A DNA stretch of 6,115 nucleotides from positions 1 to 6,115 of the forward strand of contig DATHGT010000047.1 in assembly GCA_035317605.1 (NCBI GenBank), in the 5' to 3' direction. Every line of letters begins with the position of its first letter. The stretch's first letter is position 1. The position numbers were made by a program, and so were the translations under genes. Positions 1-6,115 of this stretch are shown in pieces. The notes beneath the pieces are model-generated. The model was given only the letters and a program-made list of their open reading frames with translations. It had not been told where the DNA came from and did no database searches. The stretch is from DATHGT01 sp035317605. GTDB taxonomy: Bacteria > Methylomirabilota > Methylomirabilia > Rokubacteriales > CSP1-6.

Positions 1-1016
1 ACGATCGTGTCGTAGAGCCGCTGCGCGGTCTCCCCGATCCGCCCCTGATTGATGGCGATCCGATGTTGCTTGTAGGCCAGCTCGCCCACCGGCGAGATGA
101 CGGCGGCGGTGCCGGTGCCCCACATCTCCCGGAGCTTGCCGTCGGCGGCGGCGGCCATGACCTCGTCGATGGAGATCTGCCGCTCGTGCACGGTCATCCC
201 CCATTCGCGCATGAGCGCGATCGCCGAGTCGCGGGTGACGCCGGCCAGCAGCGAGCCCGAGAGCGGCGGGGTGACGACCTCGTCGCCGATCTTCATCATG
301 ATGTTCATGGTGCCGACTTCGTCGATGTACTTGCGGTGGACGCCGTCGAGCCAGAGCACCTGGGTGAAACCCTGGTGCTTGGCCTCCTCGGCCGCGTAGA
401 GGCTGGCCGCGTAGTTGGCGCCGGTCTTGGCCTCGCCGAGCCCGCCCGGCACCGCGCGGACCTGATCGTCGATGACCTTGATCTTCACCGGGTTCATGCC
501 CTCGGGGTAATACGCGCCGACGGGCGAGAGGATCACGTAATAGAGGTACTCCCTGGCCGGTCGCACGCCGAGGAAGGCCTCGCTGGCGATGATGGTCGGG
601 CGGACGTAGAGCGAGGTGCCCACCGCCGACGGCACCCAGTCACGGTCGACGTCGACCAGCGTGGTCCACGACTTCAGCGCGAGGGCAGGATCGACGCCGG
701 GGATGCACATGCGGTGCGCGGTCTTGTTCAGGCGCTCCACGTGCTTCTGCGGCCTGAACAATCGGATACGACCGTCCTTGCCCCGGAACGCCTTCAGTCC
801 TTCGAAGAGCGCCTGCGCATAGTGGAGAACCGCCGTCGCCGGATCGAGCGGGAACGGCCCGTACGGCTCGACCCGCGGGTCGTACCAGCCCTTCTCCTCC
901 TGGAAGTCCATCACGAACATGTGGTCCGTGAAGACGTTGCCGAAGGCGAGGTCCTTGTCCTTGGGCTTGTCCTTCTTCGTCGCCGCTTTCGTGATCCGGA
1001 TCGGCATCTCGCTCAT
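1..1016 (-). CDS. ilvE: Branched-chain amino acid aminotransferase (3' end beyond window)
   Basis: PLP-dependent (fold type IV) transaminase that interconverts leucine, isoleucine and valine with their 2-oxo acids, using 2-oxoglutarate/glutamate; cytosolic. 338 residues are visible before the left edge cuts the gene; the family is usually about 355-370 residues, so roughly 15-30 are missing. The catalytic PLP lysine is K197 in GEAKTGANYAAS, matching the mammalian-type motif (Y/C)KxGGNYG. The cofactor-binding segment DEVGTMNIMM (E233) follows, then the phosphate-binding GTGTAAV at 300-306. The mammalian redox CxxC near the C-terminus is absent (AVISPV here). Residues 10-22 are unusually Lys/Asp-rich. 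ATG at 1016-1014 is chosen because GAGGAGAGGG lies just upstream (1020-1029). The start is 18 nt after the mutase stop, so the gene is probably cotranscribed. In this context valine degradation is a plausible role, but biosynthesis cannot be excluded because the reaction is reversible. Family assignment is very secure. Confidence 0.95.
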   Translation of the reverse strand, partial: MSEMPIRITKAATKKDKPKDKDLAFGNVFTDHMFVMDFQEEKGWYDPRVEPYGPFPLDPATAVLHYAQALFEGLKAFRGKDGRIRLFRPQKHVERLNKTAHRMCIPGVDPALALKSWTTLVDVDRDWVPSAVGTSLYVRPTIIASEAFLGVRPAREYLYYVILSPVGAYYPEGMNPVKIKVIDDQVRAVPGGLGEAKTGANYAASLYAAEEAKHQGFTQVLWLDGVHRKYIDEVGTMNIMMKIGDEVVTPPLSGSLLAGVTRDSAIALMREWGMTVHERQISIDEVMAAAADGKLREMWGTGTAAVISPVGELAYKQHRIAINQGRIGETAQRLYDTI

Positions 1017-1034
1017 TGTCCCTCTCCTCGCGAA

Positions 1035-3787
<2,753 letters not shown>

Positions 3788-3810
3788 GTCGGCCCCATGC
3801 GGCTCGGCGG

Positions 3811-4791
3811 CTATTTCTCCAGCAGCTTCTTGAACTCTTTGGTGAGCTCCGGCACCACCTCGAAGAGATCCGCGACGATCCCGTAGTCGGCGATCTTGAA
3901 GATCGGCGCCTCCGGGTCCTTGTTGATCGCGACGATGACCTTCGAGGTCCGCATGCCGGCCAGGTGCTGGATGGCGCCGGACACGCCGAATCCCAGATAG
4001 AGCTTGGGCGAGATCGTGCGACCGGTCTGGCCGATCTGGAAGCGATGCGGCCGCCAACCCGCGTCGACGGCGGCGCGCGAGGCCCCGACGGCGGCGCCGA
4101 TCACGCGTCCCAGCTCTTCCAGGATCACGTAGTTCTCCGGGCCCTTCATGCCGCGGCCGCCGGAGATGACGGTCTCGGCCTCGGTCAGCTCCGGCAGACC
4201 CGTCGAGACTTCCTCGCGCCGCTCGGTGAACTTCATGGTCGCCGGCGGGATCGTCGCGCTCGGCTTCTCCACCGGCGCTGTCTTTCCCTCCTGCACGTCG
4301 GCGGGACGGAACACGTTGGGACGCAAGGTGGCGATCCACGGGGTCTTCGTCCACGCGACCTTCGAGAGCAGCTTGCCCGCGTAGACCGGCCGCGTGGCCA
4401 CCAGCTTGTCGCCCTCCATCGCGAAGCTCACGGAGTCGGCGGCGAGACCGACGCCGAGCCTGGCGGCGAGCCGCGGAATCAGCTCGCGCTGGCGACTGGT
4501 GACCGGACCGAAGATCGCCCGCGGCGATTCCTTGGCCACCAGCTCGGCCAGCACCGGCACCCACACCTCGCCGCGGTAGGGCGCGAACGCCGCGTTCTCG
4601 AGCAGCCACACCTTCGTGGCCCCCCACTCGCCGAGCTGCTTGAGTCCCGCCTCGCTCGCCTTGTCGGTGATCCACACCGCCTCGGCCTGACCCCCCGAGA
4701 GCCGCGAGGCCTCACCGATGACTTCGGACATCACCTTCTTGGGAAGACCCTGACGGTCGTCCTCGACCACACACCAGAATGCACCGGCCAT
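3811..4791 (-). CDS. etfA: Electron transfer flavoprotein subunit alpha
   Basis: FAD-binding subunit (326 aa) of the soluble heterodimeric ETF that collects electrons from acyl-CoA dehydrogenases and delivers them to ETF:quinone oxidoreductase. The N-terminal half is the Rossmann-like ETF domain; the C-terminal half is the FAD domain. FAD-domain motifs seen in order are SGGRGMKGPENY at 210-221, GASRAAVDAGW at 236-246, QIGQTGRTISPKLYLGFGV at 252-270, SGAIQHLAGM at 271-280 (H276 matches the conserved flavin-contact His), and INKDPEAPIFKIADYGIVAD at 289-308. The LYLGFGVSG segment differs by one residue (Gly for Ala/Thr) from the usual alpha signature. ATG at 4791-4789 has a perfect AGGAGG at 4803-4808, 11 nt upstream. 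It follows etfB after a 77-nt spacer and precedes the dehydrogenase by 23 nt. Features of the classical group are present; nothing suggests a bifurcating ETF. Confidence 0.97.
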   Translation of the reverse strand: MAGAFWCVVEDDRQGLPKKVMSEVIGEASRLSGGQAEAVWITDKASEAGLKQLGEWGATKVWLLENAAFAPYRGEVWVPVLAELVAKESPRAIFGPVTSRQRELIPRLAARLGVGLAADSVSFAMEGDKLVATRPVYAGKLLSKVAWTKTPWIATLRPNVFRPADVQEGKTAPVEKPSATIPPATMKFTERREEVSTGLPELTEAETVISGGRGMKGPENYVILEELGRVIGAAVGASRAAVDAGWRPHRFQIGQTGRTISPKLYLGFGVSGAIQHLAGMRTSKVIVAINKDPEAPIFKIADYGIVADLFEVVPELTKEFKKLLEK

Positions 4792-4825
4792 TGTTCTCAG
4801 GTCCTCCTATCCTTTCGCTCGCCTC

Positions 4826-4855
4826 GGACGGCGGGGCCCCAGCCCCGCGACGTCC
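4826..4855. repeat. Hairpin in the etfB-etfA spacer
   Basis: A perfect 7-bp stem (GCGGGGC at 4831-4837 with GCCCCGC at 4842-4848) closes a 4-nt loop. Outside it a 4-bp stem (GGAC at 4826-4829 with GTCC at 4852-4855) is separated by a small internal loop. It fills the middle of the 77-nt gap between the two ETF genes. No T-run follows in the direction of transcription, so it does not look like an intrinsic terminator. An RNA-stabilising or processing element, or a copy of a small GC-rich repeat, is more likely. Confidence 0.6.
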
Positions 4856-4868
4856 TGCGGCTCGCACT

Positions 4869-5648
4869 TCAGATGGCTTTCGCGTCTTCGCGCAACGAGC
4901 GGACCAGCTCCTTCACCGCGGCGGGGACGTCGCCCTGGATGATGCGGCCGGGCGGGCGCGGGGGCAGCGCCTCCAGCGCGGTGATGCTGAGCTGCGAGGC
5001 CTCGCCGGCCAGACCGAGGTCGCTGGCCTTGAGGTCCTTGATCTCCTTCTTCTTGGCCCCCATGATCCCCTTGAGCGTCGGGTAGCGCGGCTCGTTGAGC
5101 CCCTTCTGGGCCGCGAGGACCGCGGGCAGCGGAAGCTCGAACACCTCGAGGCCGCCCTCGACCTGGCGCGCCACCTTGACGGTCTTGCCGTCGCCGTCGA
5201 CCGCTTCCTCCATGATCCAGTACGCCGACGGCCAGCCCAGCAGCTCGGCGAGCTGCGCGGTGACCGCGCCCATGTCGTCGTCGATGGCCTGCCGGCCGCA
5301 CAGCACGAGGTCAGGCGCTTCCTGCTTGATGACGGCGGCCAGGGCGCGCGCGGTGATCAGCGTGTCGGCCGACGCCAGGGCCGGGTCGTTCACGTGAATG
5401 GCGCGGTCGCAGCCCATGGCCAGGCACGAGCGCAGCGCCTCCTTGGCGCGGTCGGGACCGAGTGTGATCGCGACCACTTCACCCTGGCCGCGCTTCTCCT
5501 TGATCCGCAACGCCTCTTCCACCGCGAACTCGTCGTAGGGCGAGACGATCCAGGTGATGCCTGACGTCTCGATCGACTTGCCGTCGCCGGCGATCTTCAT
5601 CTGCGTCGCCGTGTCCGGCACCTGCTTGATGGCCACGAGAACTTTCAT
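4869..5648 (-). CDS. etfB: Electron transfer flavoprotein subunit beta
   Basis: AMP-binding partner subunit (259 aa; human homologue 255) of the ETF heterodimer. It opens with the canonical MKVLVAIKQVPD. The AMP-site region LCGRQAIDDDMGAVTAQLAE lies at 116-135. The beta signature region RQVEGGLEVFELPLPAVLAA is at 161-180 and deviates slightly from the strict pattern. Residues 183-201 (GLNEPRYPTLKGIMGAKKK) match the recognition loop through which human ETF-beta docks on acyl-CoA dehydrogenases, with L184 at the anchoring leucine. This fits service to the dehydrogenase two genes downstream. ATG at 5648-5646 has AGGGAGAG about 7 nt upstream (5656-5663). That site overlaps the stop codon of the preceding regulator reading frame, which ends 13 nt before this start. 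Identity is secure; assignment to the classical non-bifurcating ETF group is inferred from the recognition loop and neighbours. Confidence 0.97.
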   Translation of the reverse strand: MKVLVAIKQVPDTATQMKIAGDGKSIETSGITWIVSPYDEFAVEEALRIKEKRGQGEVVAITLGPDRAKEALRSCLAMGCDRAIHVNDPALASADTLITARALAAVIKQEAPDLVLCGRQAIDDDMGAVTAQLAELLGWPSAYWIMEEAVDGDGKTVKVARQVEGGLEVFELPLPAVLAAQKGLNEPRYPTLKGIMGAKKKEIKDLKASDLGLAGEASQLSITALEALPPRPPGRIIQGDVPAAVKELVRSLREDAKAI

Positions 5649-5661
5649 GAATGCGCTCTCC

Positions 5662-6115
5662 CTATGCCGTGATCGAGCACCGGGCCGGCTCCGCCGGACC
5701 GGTGGCGAGCGTTGGGCCGGAGGTGCTCGAGGGGGGCGTAGCCCCCCTCGTCTGGGAAGTCGGGGCCATTTCGGGGCCCCCAGGCCGTTGAAATCGAAGG
5801 TCGCGGGTGATCCGGAAGCGGTCGCCGGGGATGAAGACGCGGTCGAAGACGACGGGGCGCCCCTCGGCGTCGAAGGAGACGCGCTCGGACTCGAAGGCCG
5901 GCACGCCCGCCCCACATTCGAGGTCGCGGGCTTCGCGCCGCCCGAGGCGGACGGCCGAGACCGTCTCGTGGGCGCGCTCGATCGTGATGCCGAGCTTGAA
6001 CTCGAGGGCCTGGCCGAGCGGCGTGCGATCGAGGTCGGACTCCAGCAGCGCCTCGCCCAGACGCGCCGCCACGAAGGAATGCTGCAATCCCATCGGACGG
6101 CCGCCGACCAGCCGC
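5662..6115 (-). CDS. GntR/HutC-family transcriptional regulator, C-terminal UTRA domain (5' end beyond window)
   Basis: Only the ligand-binding part is visible (about 150 residues). The frame is open to the right edge, and the N-terminal winged-helix DNA-binding domain must lie beyond it. The UTRA fold is recognised from RLVGGRPMGLQHSFV at the edge, the middle segment ending ECGAGVPAFESERVSFDAEG, and RPVVFDRVFIPGDRFRI. The Met encoded at 6093-6091 is internal to this domain and is not the start. HutC-type regulators bind a small effector in this domain and commonly repress adjacent genes; regulation of the etf operon is an inference from adjacency, and the effector is unknown. Domain-like sequence ends near codon 5793. 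The remaining roughly 43 residues, rich in Pro, Thr, Ser and Ala, are encoded across a hairpin cluster and resemble no part of the family. The frame ends TAG at 5664-5662, within the etfB ribosome binding site. Confidence 0.85.
   Translation of the reverse strand, partial: RLVGGRPMGLQHSFVAARLGEALLESDLDRTPLGQALEFKLGITIERAHETVSAVRLGRREARDLECGAGVPAFESERVSFDAEGRPVVFDRVFIPGDRFRITRDLRFQRPGGPEMAPTSQTRGATPPSSTSGPTLATGPAEPARCSITA
5673..5730. repeat. 8-bp inverted repeat enclosing an inner hairpin
   Basis: TCGAGCAC at 5673-5680 is a perfect inverted match to GTGCTCGA at 5723-5730. The arms enclose a 42-nt segment that itself contains the 5680-5702 hairpin. The right arm shares CGA (5728-5730) with the neighbouring hairpin at 5728-5750, so the two pairings are largely mutually exclusive. 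The left arm ends 10 nt before the etfB ribosome binding site in the direction of transcription. Whether this is regulatory or part of a mobile repeat cannot be told from one copy. Confidence 0.5.
5680..5702. repeat. GC-rich hairpin, 10-bp stem with one mismatch
   Basis: CCGGGCCGGC at 5680-5689 pairs with GCCGGACCGG at 5693-5702 in 9 of 10 positions around the 3-nt loop TCC. It has the same stem and loop size as the hairpin at 5728-5750. It sits in the last codons of the regulator frame, just upstream of etfB. Confidence 0.55.
5728..5750. repeat. Perfect GC-rich hairpin, 10-bp stem and 3-nt loop
   Basis: CGAGGGGGGC at 5728-5737 is a perfect inverted match to GCCCCCCTCG at 5741-5750, with loop GTA. 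There is no T-run on either side, so it is not an intrinsic terminator in the usual form. Its sequence and compact loop look like an interspersed palindromic unit. It lies inside the regulator reading frame after the end of the recognisable UTRA domain. Confidence 0.65.
5762..5780. repeat. Third GC-rich inverted repeat
   Basis: GGGGCC at 5762-5767 matches GGCCCC at 5775-5780 with a 7-nt loop. It is weaker than its two neighbours but follows them in series within about 110 bp, so it may be part of the same element. It lies close to the end of UTRA-like coding sequence. Confidence 0.4.

Noticed and set aside
3796..3798. Alternative ATG upstream of the dehydrogenase start
   Set aside because: It is 11 nt upstream and out of frame with the conserved protein.
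3964..5085. Plus-strand open frame of 373 codons opposite the ETF genes
   Set aside because: Antisense shadow spanning two conserved genes and their spacer, with no recognisable motif.
5728..5750. Perfect hairpin as a Rho-independent terminator of the regulator gene
   Set aside because: No T-run follows the stem in the direction of transcription, and etfB starts about 80 nt further on.
5662..6093. Stand-alone small protein starting at the ATG at 6093
   Set aside because: In-frame codons upstream continue the UTRA domain (RLVGGRP), so the gene enters from beyond the right edge.

Overview
This is a GC-rich (by eye about two-thirds G+C), densely coded bacterial segment. Every gene I can support is on the minus strand, so transcription runs from the right edge to the left edge. 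The order of transcription is: the 3' part of a GntR/HutC-type regulator (UTRA ligand-sensing domain), etfB, etfA, an acyl-CoA dehydrogenase, the large subunit of a coenzyme-B12-dependent acyl-CoA mutase, and a branched-chain amino acid aminotransferase that runs off the left edge. Spacings are short (13, 77 and 23 nt, a 4-nt overlap, then 18 nt), which suggests one operon.

Region by region: 5662-6115 holds the regulator, whose last roughly 45 codons run through a cluster of GC-rich hairpins (5673-5780). 4869-5648 and 3811-4791 encode both subunits of an electron transfer flavoprotein, separated by a short spacer with its own hairpin. 2639-3787 encodes a short/medium-chain type acyl-CoA dehydrogenase with the usual catalytic Glu. 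1035-2642 encodes the mutase catalytic subunit, which lacks a cobalamin-binding domain. 1-1016 encodes the aminotransferase. No stretch longer than 300 bases lacks a gene. I saw no tRNA, rRNA, CRISPR array, insertion sequence or attachment site.

The main point of interest is the mutase. A standard pipeline would probably call it methylmalonyl-CoA mutase. However, the two residues that contact the substrate carboxylate in that enzyme (Tyr89 and Arg207 in the Propionibacterium numbering) are Phe65 and Gln183 here, the pair known from isobutyryl-CoA mutase. Read that way, the operon makes a coherent pathway: the aminotransferase handles valine and its 2-oxo acid; isobutyryl-CoA formed from that 2-oxo acid is rearranged to n-butyryl-CoA; the dehydrogenase oxidises butyryl-CoA to crotonyl-CoA; and the adjacent ETF takes the electrons to the quinone pool. 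The oxo-acid dehydrogenase, the small B12-binding mutase subunit and the G-protein chaperone that this scheme needs are not in the window.

The organism cannot be named from this segment. Gene content and base composition fit a high-GC soil or sediment bacterium. The GC-rich hairpins with 3-nt loops remind me of repeats in uncultivated high-GC lineages such as Rokubacteria/Methylomirabilota, but that is a weak impression and not evidence.
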